Source: Domibacillus enclensis (GTDB taxonomy: Bacteria > Bacillota > Bacilli > Bacillales > Domibacillaceae). Taken from it: 64,000 bases of DNA. The translations under genes and the position numbers were made by a program. Below are positions 17,049-25,080 of the stretch, one piece after another. Within the stretch, counting starts at the first letter, position 1. Every line of letters starts with the position of its first letter. The notes under the pieces are model-generated. The model made no database searches, was not told the DNA's origin, and worked only from the letters and a program-made list of their open reading frames with translations. Location of the stretch: the NCBI RefSeq assembly GCF_900156125.1, contig NZ_FTLX01000005.1, positions 62,001 through 126,000 on the forward strand, given 5' to 3'.

Positions 17049-17900
17049 TTACTTCGTTTGGAAAAGCGTTTGGATGGATCTCGATAAATTGGAGGAAACG
17101 TCCACTTTGTCGAAATTTAATCCGAGCTGAATGGAGGTCTGGGCAATTTCCGGACGAATGCCGGACAGAATGGCTTTTACTCCGATCAACTCCAATGATT
17201 CAATTAACTGGAAAAGCTGATGAGCGACCATCGTATCAATCATAACAACGCCGGACAGGTCGATTAAGAGTGTGCTGACACTTTTTTCAGAGCACTGATG
17301 CAGTGTCTGCTCCAAAATGTATTTAGCGCGCATGGTGTCAATGTCACCGACAAGTGGAAGCAGGGCGATGTCCCCATTTAGTGTAATAACCGGCGCGCTC
17401 AGCTCGTTAATCATTTCCTGCTGGGAGCGAAGACGCTTCAAAGAAAATTCGTGGAATTTTTCCATATACCAGATAACGATTTTGTCAATCGCATTGGTAA
17501 CCTCCCGATTCAACAGGCTGACGTCTTCATGAGAAAAGGATTTTGTGCCGTCTGCTATAAATTCTTGAATAAAGCCGAGATACTGCTCACGCGTCCGGAA
17601 AAATTCCCGAATGATAAAATGGCCAGGTGTGGATAAATGCTCATCATCGGAAGCAACAGCGTGCACCCATTTCTCAAGAGACCTTAAAAATTCGTCTTCA
17701 TCCTGCACAAAAAGATTGCAAAACAGAAGGTGAAAGCTGTAATTCTGCTCTTTTAACACTTTAATGGCAGCCGGGTCCTTCGTCGAGTAAACACCTGTCG
17801 GATCACTTTTATCGAGAGAATCATACCACTGCTCCGTTAAATCCCATGCCTTTTCCAATAAAAAATCCTTTAATTCCACATTCTTCTGCATGTATGCCAT
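17049..17900 (-). CDS. RsbR-family stressosome protein (N-terminal sensor + STAS domain)
   Basis: 283 residues. Residues 1-150 form the helical non-haem-globin-like sensor of RsbR paralogues. The C-terminal STAS domain includes LIDLSGVVMIDTMVAHQLFQ and GIRPEIAQTSIQLG, with T223 and T255 at the places of the two RsbT-phosphorylated threonines of RsbRA. In Bacillus these proteins build the 1.8-MDa stressosome with RsbS, which holds RsbT until stress releases it to activate sigma-B. rsbS/rsbT are not adjacent, so this is a stand-alone paralogue (like the B. subtilis rsbRB-type genes). The start could also be the ATG at 17891; the GAGGG site does not decide. Confidence 0.85.
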   Translation of the reverse strand: MAYMQKNVELKDFLLEKAWDLTEQWYDSLDKSDPTGVYSTKDPAAIKVLKEQNYSFHLLFCNLFVQDEDEFLRSLEKWVHAVASDDEHLSTPGHFIIREFFRTREQYLGFIQEFIADGTKSFSHEDVSLLNREVTNAIDKIVIWYMEKFHEFSLKRLRSQQEMINELSAPVITLNGDIALLPLVGDIDTMRAKYILEQTLHQCSEKSVSTLLIDLSGVVMIDTMVAHQLFQLIESLELIGVKAILSGIRPEIAQTSIQLGLNFDKVDVSSNLSRSIQTLFQTK

Positions 17901-18005
17901 ATCCCTCTCTTGCGTCTGATAATGATATCGTAGCGTATTTGGTCATAAATCGCTACATTAAAGTAGGCTCAATCTGTAGAATCATACAGTTCATTCATAA
18001 AAAAC

Positions 18006-18024
18006 ATGTCATGAAATGTGACAT
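18006..18024. promoter_or_regulatory. Small palindrome upstream of SLH-amidase gene
   Basis: ATGTCA (18006-18011) and TGACAT (18019-18024), 6-bp perfect arms with a 7-bp centre. Operator-like; regulator unknown. Confidence 0.3.
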
Positions 18025-18032
18025 AAAAGCAA

Positions 18033-18080
18033 AGCCTCCTCTACTAATCTGCTAATTTAAAGAGGAGAGAAGAGGAGGCT
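18033..18080 (+). promoter_or_regulatory. Leader hairpin that covers the ribosome binding site of the SLH-amidase gene
   Basis: AGCCTCCTCT (18033-18042) is the exact complement of AGAGGAGGCT (18071-18080), which contains the AGGAGG ribosome site. A second purine run AGAGGAG (18061-18067) could pair instead with the same upstream arm, giving two alternative structures, one with the site free. Confidence 0.55.
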
Positions 18081-18088
18081 GAATACAT

Positions 18089-20158
18089 ATGAGTAAGATG
18101 AAAAAAGGAAGTGCCATTGCAGCAAGCGTGACGATGGGGGTAAGCCTCTTTGCAGGTTCGGCCAGCGCGGAATTTTCCGATGTGAGCGGGAGCTTGAAAA
18201 ATGAAGTAAACGAAGCCCAAAAAATGGGGCTGGTTAGCGGCTATAAAGATGGAACCTTTAAGCCGATTCAAGCTGTGACGCGAGGGGAATTTGCCCGCCT
18301 TGTCGTGGCGGCCTATGAATCCTCCTCCAAGGAAAGCCTTTCAGCCGGGACAACAAGCCGGTTCAAGGATGTTTCTGCTTCGAGCACGCTGGGTCCTGCT
18401 ATTTTAAAAGCAGCTGAAAAAGGCTGGATTGCGGGCTACAGTGACGGCTCCTTCCGACCGAACGAACCTGTTTTGCGAGAGCAGGCAGCGAGAATTCTAG
18501 CGGAAGCTGCAGAGCTCGGAACAAAAGCGGAGCCATTCGGGGATGTACCCGATGACAGTGTTTTTGCCGGTTCGATCGGAGCGGTTGAAAACGCGAATTT
18601 AATGTATGGAGATACGAATGGAAAGTTTAATCCGGCTCTTCAAATCACGCGTGATCAGTCCGCAGCCACTATTCTGCGCTTCTTCCGTTACCTCGAAGAC
18701 GGACTGACGGAACAATTTGATATTAAAGAAGCAACGATTTTAGAAATGACAGCAGCCATGGAAGAAGGAAAGTTGACATCTGAAGAGCTGGTTCGCTTTT
18801 ATCTTGACCGCATTGATCAGTTTGACCAGCAAGGACCATCGATTAACTCCATGCTTTATGTGAACAGGGATGCAATCGAAACGGCTAAGCAGCTCGATAA
18901 AGAGCGTGCTGCGGGCACAATCCGAGGTGCTCTGCACGGCATTCCGATTGTGCTGAAGGACAACTATGATACTGTAGATATGCCAACAACAGGGGGCTCT
19001 TTATCACTTGAGGGTTCTATGGCACCAGATGACGCGTACCAAACGGCTCAACTTCGTGAGGAAGGGGCCATTATTATTGGTAAAGCCAATCTGCATGAAT
19101 TCGCATTTGGCTTTGAAACATACAGCTCGCTTGGCGGACAGACGCTGAATCCATATGATCTGACAAAATTTCCGGGCGGCTCGAGCGGTGGAACTGGCGC
19201 GGCTGTCACGTCCAACTTTGCGGCAGCAGGGCTTGGAACGGATACGGGTGGATCGATCCGAGTCCCATCCTCCTTTAACAACCTGGTTGGCATCCGACCA
19301 ACGATGGGGCTTGCGAGCCGTGACGGCATTATCCCGCTTGCTTTGACACAGGATGTCGGTGGACCGATTGCCCGTACAGTAGAAGATGCGGCCGTTGTGC
19401 TTGATGCGATCGCCGGTTATGATGAAGCCGATCCTGTCACGGAAGAAAGCAATGGGAATATTCCGGAAAGCTATACGAATTATTTGGATGAGGACGGACT
19501 TGAAGGTGCTCGAATCGGCGTTGTCAGAGCCTTGTTCGGAGAAGATCCGGATATCATTAAAGCAACTGAACAAGCCATTGACGACATGGAGCTGCTTGGA
19601 GCGGAAGTCATTGATGTGACGATTCCGAATCTGGATCAGATCATTGCTTATCCAAGTCTAAGCGGATTTGAATTTAAGTTCCAGCTAAATGATTATCTGG
19701 CGTCACTTGGAGAAAATGCACCAGTGACATCACTGGCGGAAGTCATTGAAAGCGGCAAATATCATCCGGCAATGGAAGCATCCATGAAAGCCCGTGAAGC
19801 CAAGGTATCTCTTGAAAATGATCCAGAGTATTTAAACATTATTGAGACCCGACCGGCTATCACAAAAACGAGCTTAATGGACGTATTTGATGGGCAGGAT
19901 GTCGATGCACTCCTGTATCCTACATCAGCCCTTCTGCCGCAAAACATTGAGAATAAATCGCAGGGCGGCGGACCAAATCCGAAATTGAGCCCATTCTCAG
20001 GCTATCCAGCCATGTCTGTGCCGATTGGCTTCAGTGAAAGCGGCCTGCCGATTGGAATGGAGCTTTTAGGCACCGAGTTCAGCGAACCAACGCTGATCAA
20101 GCTTGCCTACTCGTATCAGGAGGGCACCGATCACCGAATGGCCCCCGATTTTGAATAA
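18089..20158 (+). CDS. SLH-anchored amidase (three SLH domains + amidase-signature enzyme)
   Basis: 689 residues. Signal peptide (about 1-27, ending SASA), then three S-layer homology domains (about 28-80, 92-145, 150-203; each with a GYxDGxF/GDxNGxF-type motif and a conserved arginine). Residues 210-689 are a complete amidase-signature enzyme: K290 (IVLKDNYDT), S365 in GGSSGG and nucleophile S389 in GTDTGGSIR. The family hydrolyses carboxamides; the natural substrate is unknown. SLH domains bind pyruvylated cell-wall polysaccharide, so this intracellular-type enzyme is displayed on the cell surface. AGGAGG lies about 10 bases before the ATG, inside a hairpin. Confidence 0.92.
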   Translation: MSKMKKGSAIAASVTMGVSLFAGSASAEFSDVSGSLKNEVNEAQKMGLVSGYKDGTFKPIQAVTRGEFARLVVAAYESSSKESLSAGTTSRFKDVSASSTLGPAILKAAEKGWIAGYSDGSFRPNEPVLREQAARILAEAAELGTKAEPFGDVPDDSVFAGSIGAVENANLMYGDTNGKFNPALQITRDQSAATILRFFRYLEDGLTEQFDIKEATILEMTAAMEEGKLTSEELVRFYLDRIDQFDQQGPSINSMLYVNRDAIETAKQLDKERAAGTIRGALHGIPIVLKDNYDTVDMPTTGGSLSLEGSMAPDDAYQTAQLREEGAIIIGKANLHEFAFGFETYSSLGGQTLNPYDLTKFPGGSSGGTGAAVTSNFAAAGLGTDTGGSIRVPSSFNNLVGIRPTMGLASRDGIIPLALTQDVGGPIARTVEDAAVVLDAIAGYDEADPVTEESNGNIPESYTNYLDEDGLEGARIGVVRALFGEDPDIIKATEQAIDDMELLGAEVIDVTIPNLDQIIAYPSLSGFEFKFQLNDYLASLGENAPVTSLAEVIESGKYHPAMEASMKAREAKVSLENDPEYLNIIETRPAITKTSLMDVFDGQDVDALLYPTSALLPQNIENKSQGGGPNPKLSPFSGYPAMSVPIGFSESGLPIGMELLGTEFSEPTLIKLAYSYQEGTDHRMAPDFE

Positions 20159-20182
20159 CCTAACCTGTAGCAGGAAATATGT

Positions 20183-20219
20183 GCAGTTCTCAAGAGCATT
20201 TGAGGACTGCCTTTTTTTT
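20183..20219 (+). terminator. Terminator of the SLH-amidase gene
   Basis: GCAGTTCTCAA and TTGAGGACTGC stem with one mismatch, followed by CTTTTTTTT. Confidence 0.85.
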
Positions 20220-20327
20220 GATAAATAAACAGTTCCATATCATTGCACACAGCTGTTAGTGAATTAATTAACATACAATACAGCGTTTAGTTGGTATTAG
20301 TATATTGTTCTTTTAAAACAAATTGAA

Positions 20328-20355
20328 GAGGCTTGCGCGTCACGGCGCAAGCCTC
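20328..20355 (-). terminator. Terminator of the NmrA-like oxidoreductase gene
   Basis: GAGGCTTGCGC / GCGCAAGCCTC, an 11-bp perfect stem with a 6-base loop, 11 bases past the stop on the minus strand; tail TTCAATTTGTTTT. Confidence 0.75.
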
Positions 20356-20365
20356 CTTTTACGTA

Positions 20366-21229
20366 TTAGGACAACGGTTGGATAAGCTGCGTCAATGCCT
20401 GATGGAGGGGCGTGACCGGCCGGCCGAGCACTTTTTCGAAATCATTGCTTTCGACATTCAGTGATCCATTCCGAATGCTTTCTTGAATGCCGACTACAAT
20501 CGGAATAACAAAGTCCGGTAGACCAGCTTGTTTCATAATACCCGCGTAAGCTTCATCATCTACCTGCTGGAAGGGTACATCCTTGCCGATGACCTGGCTC
20601 ACTGCATTTGCCAGCTGTTGTTGAGTTAATGGAGGGCCGGATAGCTCGTAAACCGTTCCTTCGTGGCCTTCTCCGCCGAGAACTGCAGCAGCAGCATCCG
20701 CGTAATCCTGCTGCAAAGCCCAGCCCGTTTTTCCTGAGCCGGCTGATGTGACCCATGGCGCCCCCGCAAGAACAGCTTGAATGCTGCCCATTTCGTTTTC
20801 TAAATACCAGTTATTGCGCAGGAAAGAATACGGTATGCCTGTTTTGAGAATAGCTGCTTCCGTCGCTACATGAGGCGGTGCCATCAGATTGGTGCTTTCT
20901 GAGGCGTTTGCCAGGCTTGTGTAAGCGATAAACTGCACACCGGCTCGTTCCGCTGCTTCTACCGCATGTGTATGCTGACGGATGCGTGTTTCGTTATCGC
21001 CGTCTGCCGAAATAATCAGCAAACGGTCAATTCCTGCAAACGCAGCGTCCAGCGTGTCGGGCTGATCGAAGTCACCATGTCTGACGTCTACGCCGAGCGC
21101 ACGCAAATGCTCCGCTTTCTCAGGGTGGCGCACACTAACAGCCAGCTCCTCTGCCGGGATGGTCTGTAACAGTGACTCCACAATCTTTGAACCTAATTTG
21201 CCTGTTGCACCTGTTACCAATCGTTTCAT
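20366..21229 (-). CDS. NmrA-like NAD(P)H-binding oxidoreductase (QorB/YtfG type)
   Basis: 287 residues from the ATG at 21229 (GGAGGA 9 bases upstream; a TTG at 21235 is less likely). The N-terminal VTGATGKLGSKIVESLL is the glycine-rich NADP loop of atypical short-chain dehydrogenases. RHGDFDQPDTLDAAFAGIDRLLIIS and the later PYSFLRNNWYLEN match NAD(P)H:quinone oxidoreductase 2-type and NmrA-like proteins. Probably reduces quinones or acts as a redox sensor. Monocistronic, followed by a strong terminator. Confidence 0.85.
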   Translation of the reverse strand: MKRLVTGATGKLGSKIVESLLQTIPAEELAVSVRHPEKAEHLRALGVDVRHGDFDQPDTLDAAFAGIDRLLIISADGDNETRIRQHTHAVEAAERAGVQFIAYTSLANASESTNLMAPPHVATEAAILKTGIPYSFLRNNWYLENEMGSIQAVLAGAPWVTSAGSGKTGWALQQDYADAAAAVLGGEGHEGTVYELSGPPLTQQQLANAVSQVIGKDVPFQQVDDEAYAGIMKQAGLPDFVIPIVVGIQESIRNGSLNVESNDFEKVLGRPVTPLHQALTQLIQPLS

Positions 21230-21378
21230 AATCAATCATCCTCCTTCATTTTGGTGAAAAGTTAACCTGTATCTATATTAGTTACATTTAACGGTGTTGT
21301 CAATTATTTTGCTGACAGGGAAGAAATGAAATGAAGAGACTAGCAGCAAGCCTGGTTGCACCATTCATATTGGCAATG

Positions 21379-21462
21379 GCGCAATAATGAACAATAACGC
21401 GCAATTAGCCGATATTTGCGCGCTAATGCTGGGAAATGCGCCGTAATTCTGGGAAATGCGCC
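21379..21462. repeat. Phased convergent repeat array C (2 forward + 3 reverse GCGCAATTA units)
   Basis: Forward GCGCAATAA at 21379 and GCGCAATTA at 21399 (20 bp apart). Reverse units ATTTGCGCG at 21414, AAATGCGCC at 21434 and AAATGCGCC at 21454 (exactly 20 bp apart). The last two also share the preceding bases GGG (CTGGGAAATGCGCC). Lies just past the terminator of the glycosidase gene. Same motif family as array D. Confidence 0.78.
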
Positions 21463-21479
21463 AAATGAGGCAGCAAAAA

Positions 21480-21503
21480 AAGCTGAAGCAAGAGCCCCAG
21501 CTT
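21480..21503 (-). terminator. Terminator of the family 4 glycosidase gene
   Basis: AAGCTG / CAGCTT stem with a 12-base loop, followed on the minus strand by a run of seven T (A-run at 21475-21481). Confidence 0.65.
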
Positions 21504-21509
21504 TTTTTA

Positions 21510-22844
21510 TCATGAATAGGCTTCTGCCGTTTGGAAAAAGAGTGGCAAGTGTTCTTTATGTGCTTCCAGCATTTCGTCGATAATTTCTTTAGCAATTGTA
21601 TCAGTCGGTGTAAGTGGATTGATCGTCAGCGCCAGTACGGCTTTTGCGTAATCGCCTGTGACGGCTGCTTCTGCGGCTGTGTGTTCAAACGATTTGATTT
21701 GCTGGATCAGGCCGTTAACCGCAACCGGCAGCTCGCCCATCGTGATCGGCTTCGGACCGTCCTTTGTAATCACACAGCTGACTTCTACTGCTGAATCGTC
21801 CGGAATGCCAGCAATGGCGCCGTTGTTGCGTGTATTGACCGGCTGGATGTCCCCTTTGTCGGTGTAAATCGATGTAATCAAGCGGACCGCTGCATCTGAA
21901 TAGTACGCACCGCCGCGTTTTTCCAATTGAGGCGGCTTAATGTCCAGGTTCGGATCTTTATACAGCTCGAACAGTTCTTTTTCCAGCTGTTGAACGACTT
22001 CAGCCCGCGTGCCTTCTTCTTTCGCGTTTTTCACATCTTTGTCGATCATGTCCTTTGTTTTGTAATAGTACATGTGATACGGACATGTCAGAACATTTAG
22101 TGACCGAAGGAACTCAGGCTCCCAGCCAAGACCTTCAATGTTTTTCACAAAGCTTGAGTTGTTCGGATCGGTCAGCAGCTCAATGACTTTATCCTTCACA
22201 CTTGTCCCATCTACATAGACGTCGAGCCCGTATACCATGTGGTTCAGACCGGCGAAGTCGACACGGATGCGGGAATGATCCACATCAAGCAGCTTCGCAA
22301 TGCCCATTTCCATTCCGATCGGCACGTTGCAAAGGCCGACGATTTTCGTAATATTGGAGTAGCGGAGAACGGCTTCTGTTACCATTCCGGCTGGATTCGT
22401 GAAATTGATCAGCCATGCATCTGGACAAAGCCCCTCCATATCCTTGCAAATATCTAGAATAACCGGGATTGTGCGCAGTCCTTTAAACAGCCCGCCCGGT
22501 CCGTTCGTTTCCTGTCCAAGCACGCCGTATTTCATCGGAATACGTTCATCCTTCGCGCGTGCATCGAGAAGACCGACCCGGAATTGCGTTGTGACGAAAT
22601 CTGCATCCTTCAAGGCTTCCCGGCGGTCGAGTGTCAAGTGAACGTCAATCGGCAAGCCGGCTTTTTCAATCATCCGCTTCGCCAGGTTGCCGACGATTTC
22701 AAGCTTTTCCTTGCCGGCTTCAATGTCGACCAGCCATAATTCACGCACCGGCAGCTCATCGTACCGCTTAATGAATCCTTCCACTAATTCCGGCGTGTAG
22801 CTGGACCCGCCGCCAATTGTTGCAATTTTAATGCCTTTTTCCAT
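21510..22844 (-). CDS. licH: 6-phospho-beta-glucosidase, glycoside hydrolase family 4 (LicH/CelF type)
   Basis: 444 residues. Starts with the NAD-binding loop IATIGGGSSYTPEL; the family 4 metal-binding residues are C172 (GLCNVPIG) and H202 (GLNHMVYG), and NFTNPAGMVTEAV is the signature before them. These enzymes cleave phosphorylated beta-glucosides (from PTS uptake) by an NAD+- and Mn2+-dependent redox-elimination mechanism in the cytoplasm. No PTS genes lie beside it; the divergent RpiR-family regulator and a cre-like site in between are consistent with sugar control. Could act on another 6-phospho-glycoside; the beta-glucoside call is by similarity. Confidence 0.9.
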   Translation of the reverse strand: MEKGIKIATIGGGSSYTPELVEGFIKRYDELPVRELWLVDIEAGKEKLEIVGNLAKRMIEKAGLPIDVHLTLDRREALKDADFVTTQFRVGLLDARAKDERIPMKYGVLGQETNGPGGLFKGLRTIPVILDICKDMEGLCPDAWLINFTNPAGMVTEAVLRYSNITKIVGLCNVPIGMEMGIAKLLDVDHSRIRVDFAGLNHMVYGLDVYVDGTSVKDKVIELLTDPNNSSFVKNIEGLGWEPEFLRSLNVLTCPYHMYYYKTKDMIDKDVKNAKEEGTRAEVVQQLEKELFELYKDPNLDIKPPQLEKRGGAYYSDAAVRLITSIYTDKGDIQPVNTRNNGAIAGIPDDSAVEVSCVITKDGPKPITMGELPVAVNGLIQQIKSFEHTAAEAAVTGDYAKAVLALTINPLTPTDTIAKEIIDEMLEAHKEHLPLFFQTAEAYS

Positions 22845-22908
22845 CTTAAAGCACCTCCGTCAGTTGATGCTTTTATCATATCGGCTCACAGGAATCGGGT
22901 AAATACAC

Positions 22909-22922
22909 TGGAAGCGTTTCGG
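22909..22922. promoter_or_regulatory. cre-like site (CcpA) between glycosidase and RpiR regulator
   Basis: TGGAAGCGTTTCGG resembles the catabolite-responsive element TGWAANCGNTNWCA with a conserved AAGCGTTT core but mismatches at both ends. Position in the divergent promoter region fits carbon repression. Confidence 0.35.
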
Positions 22923-23054
22923 TGAACGTACCGCTGAAAGAGATTTGTTACATAAGTGAAACGTAGTGTTACAATGAAAAGGGAGAGGAAGCGGCTCATT
23001 AAAGCGAGGCGTGATATACTTTTTCTAGCATGGTGTCAGGGGAGAGTGGTTCAC

Positions 23055-23780
23055 GTGTTTACGCAGGAACAAATAGCGTCCTTTAACGAATTAGAAACAA
23101 GTATTTATCAATACATCATTCATAATCGCGATCGGGTGACAGGCATGAGGATTCGGGATGTGGCTGATGCTACCCACGTGTCTCCTTCGACCGTTTTGCG
23201 TTTTTGCCGCAAAGCGGGCTGTGAAGGATTTGCGGAATTAAAGGTGAAAATCAAGCTTGCGGGCGAAGGGGAGCGGGCAACAGCCTTGACCAGCCCGGAG
23301 CAGATTTTCGCCGAGTTTGCCGAAAAAACATTGGACGGACGGTTTCGGGATATTATTAAAGAAGTGGCGGAAATTGCGGCTGCTTCGAAAAGCATTATTT
23401 TTGCCGGTGGTGGCAGCTCGGGCATTCTTGCTCAATACGGCGCTCATTATTTCTCGGGTGTAGGGAAGTTTTCAACCTATATTAGCGACCCATACTTTCC
23501 CGTGTATGACGATCTGCGCCACACGACCGCAATTGTGCTGTCAAATACCGGTGAAACGAGGCAGATCATTCAGCTGGCGGCCAAGCTGCAAAACGAAGGA
23601 AGCCGGCTTGTGAGCATAACCAACAACAAAACGTGTACCCTCGCGAAAATGTCCGAAGTGAATATTTCGTATTACATGACAGAGGAGCGCTACCGGTACA
23701 CGAACATTACCACTCAGCTGCCGGTTCTTTATTTTATCGAAGCGATTGCGAGAGAAATGAAGGTCCTTCAGTCGTTTTGA
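23055..23780 (+). CDS. RpiR/MurR-family transcriptional regulator (HTH + SIS)
   Basis: 241 residues from the GTG at 23055 (AGGGGAGA 9-10 bases upstream); the open frame continues upstream but with no ribosome site. The N-terminal domain (about 1-75) has the RpiR helix-turn-helix IRDVADATHVSPSTVLRFCRK. The C-terminal SIS domain (about 105-230) binds sugar phosphates, with IIFAGGGSSGILAQYGAHYF and the loop LSNTGETRQIIQ. Divergent from the family 4 glycosidase, its likely target, with a phosphosugar as inducer (inference). Confidence 0.88.
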   Translation: MFTQEQIASFNELETSIYQYIIHNRDRVTGMRIRDVADATHVSPSTVLRFCRKAGCEGFAELKVKIKLAGEGERATALTSPEQIFAEFAEKTLDGRFRDIIKEVAEIAAASKSIIFAGGGSSGILAQYGAHYFSGVGKFSTYISDPYFPVYDDLRHTTAIVLSNTGETRQIIQLAAKLQNEGSRLVSITNNKTCTLAKMSEVNISYYMTEERYRYTNITTQLPVLYFIEAIAREMKVLQSF

Positions 23781-23783
23781 AAA

Positions 23784-23959
23784 GGAGAAGAAGTCGCTTT
23801 TTTTTAGAAGGACCGATTCATTTAACGCTGCTTGAGGATGAATATGAATTAGAAACCGGAGACAGTGTGAAAATTCCTGCTTATGCAAAGCACAGATGGG
23901 AAAACAGGGGAGCGCGCGAGGCGAGCATTTTGTTTTCCGTCACGCCGCCTTCTTTTTAA
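23784..23959 (+). pseudogene. C-terminal remnant of a cupin-domain gene
   Basis: In the frame ending at the TAA at 23957-23959 the translation FLEGPIHLTLLEDEYELETG, then GDSVKIPAYAKHRWENRGAR and ending VTPPSF, is a typical second half of a cupin_2 domain (GDSV.IPA...HR..N.G motif). There is no start codon or ribosome site in the frame after the rpiR-like stop, and the first half of the barrel and any DNA-binding domain are missing. The same frame runs back inside the rpiR-like gene but reads as noise there. Most likely a decayed XRE-cupin or stand-alone cupin gene. Confidence 0.6.
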
Positions 23960-23975
23960 TGAATGGAGGAGATGA

Positions 23976-24980
23976 ATGGTGCAAGCGACACCGAAAGAGC
24001 TTCAGCAGGCCATTGTAACTGGCATCCGCAAAACGCTGCTGGAGCTCGGCAGTTCCACAAAAGCAGAGCTTAGTCAGCGGCTTGGCATCAGCTTTCCGAC
24101 TGTGACGAAGTTTCTGAAGCAAATGGAAGAGAAGGAAGAAGTCCGATTGGTCGGCATGGATGATTCCAGTGGCGGCAGGAGAGCGAAACGGTATGAATAC
24201 AATGTGGACTTCCGCCGGGGTCTTTCCATTTTTTTAGAGAAAACCGAGACGAGCTATACGGTTTTTAACTGTGCGGGGGAAGTGAAGAAACAAGAACAAG
24301 TACCCACTGTTTTAGCTGGCGGCGGACTGGAGCTGCTCGCAGGCCGGATTCAGTCAATCTGTTTGGATGATCCCCGCATTCAGTCGATTGCAATCGGTGT
24401 ACCGGGATCTGTTGAAAATGGACGCATTTTTTTTATGCCGGAATATCCGGATTTTCAACATGTTCAGTTACAAGAATATATAGAGGCGGCTTGTGGAATA
24501 CCAGTCGTTGTCGAAAATGATATGAATGCAGCGGTGCTCGGCTATCAGCAGACCGAAAAGGTAGAAAAAGAGCATTCGTTAGCGTATCTGTATTTGGGCA
24601 AAAATGGACCAGGGGCTGGAATATTAGTTAATGGGGACGTTGTGCGGGGCGGGACGTTTTTTTCAGGAGAGGTTTCGTTTGTTCCGCAGTATGATGAACT
24701 TACTTTTCAGCAGGCCCTTCAACAGCAGCCGGAGCTCGGCGAAAAAAAAGTAGATGCAATCAGCAGAATGGTGGCCACTTTTGCGGCGATCTTAAATCCG
24801 TATGCTGTTTTGTTTTCAGCGGAAGAAATCGGGGAAGAGATGCTGGAGGACATCCGTCTGCGAAGCGAGCGCTATATTCCGGCTGAGCATTTGCCGAAGC
24901 TGATTGCAAGCAATTGGAGAAGGGATTATCTTCACGGATTACAGTGCCTCGGGCTGGTTATGATGCTGGAGCAGTCGTAA
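23976..24980 (+). CDS. ROK-family transcriptional regulator
   Basis: 334 residues, GGAGGAGATGA before the ATG. N-terminal winged helix (about 20-70, STKAELSQRLGISFPTVTKFL), then an actin-like ROK domain (IAIGVPGSVENGRI; VVENDMNAAVLGYQ). The HxxCxxGxxGC zinc motif of sugar-kinase-type ROK proteins is absent, and the glycine-rich AGGEIGH stretch is reduced to FSGEVSF, so it is a regulator, probably without kinase activity. It precedes an MFS-acetyltransferase-HAD operon, whose leader contains a strong palindrome that could be its operator. Confidence 0.85.
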   Translation: MVQATPKELQQAIVTGIRKTLLELGSSTKAELSQRLGISFPTVTKFLKQMEEKEEVRLVGMDDSSGGRRAKRYEYNVDFRRGLSIFLEKTETSYTVFNCAGEVKKQEQVPTVLAGGGLELLAGRIQSICLDDPRIQSIAIGVPGSVENGRIFFMPEYPDFQHVQLQEYIEAACGIPVVVENDMNAAVLGYQQTEKVEKEHSLAYLYLGKNGPGAGILVNGDVVRGGTFFSGEVSFVPQYDELTFQQALQQQPELGEKKVDAISRMVATFAAILNPYAVLFSAEEIGEEMLEDIRLRSERYIPAEHLPKLIASNWRRDYLHGLQCLGLVMMLEQS

Positions 24981-25008
24981 AAGGAGAAGGCTTGACGCTT
25001 TCTCCTTT
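24980..25008 (+). terminator. Terminator of the ROK regulator gene
   Basis: AAAGGAGAA / TTCTCCTTT, 9-bp stem with an 11-base loop, then TT. Starts on the stop codon. Confidence 0.75.
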
Positions 25009-25011
25009 TTA

Positions 25012-25040
25012 TTGTTGTCCGAAAAAAGATATGGTATAGT
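25012..25040 (+). promoter_or_regulatory. Sigma-A promoter of the MFS operon
   Basis: TTGTTG (25012-25017), 17-bp spacer, TATAGT (25035-25040). The palindrome at 25050-25071 lies across the expected transcription start. Confidence 0.6.
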
Positions 25041-25049
25041 AACGGTGAT

Positions 25050-25071
25050 CTTTTTAAATGCGTTTAAAAAG
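25050..25071. promoter_or_regulatory. Operator-like perfect palindrome downstream of the MFS promoter
   Basis: CTTTTTAAA TGCG TTTAAAAAG: 9-bp perfect arms with a 4-bp centre, placed right after the -10 box, the usual place for a repressor site. The ROK regulator encoded just upstream is the obvious candidate to bind it (inference). Confidence 0.5.
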
Positions 25072-25080
25072 TATAGATAG

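Noticed and set aside
19004-19573. Minus-strand frame of 189 codons opposite the amidase domain
   Set aside because: Opposes the conserved amidase-signature region; no ribosome site or motif.
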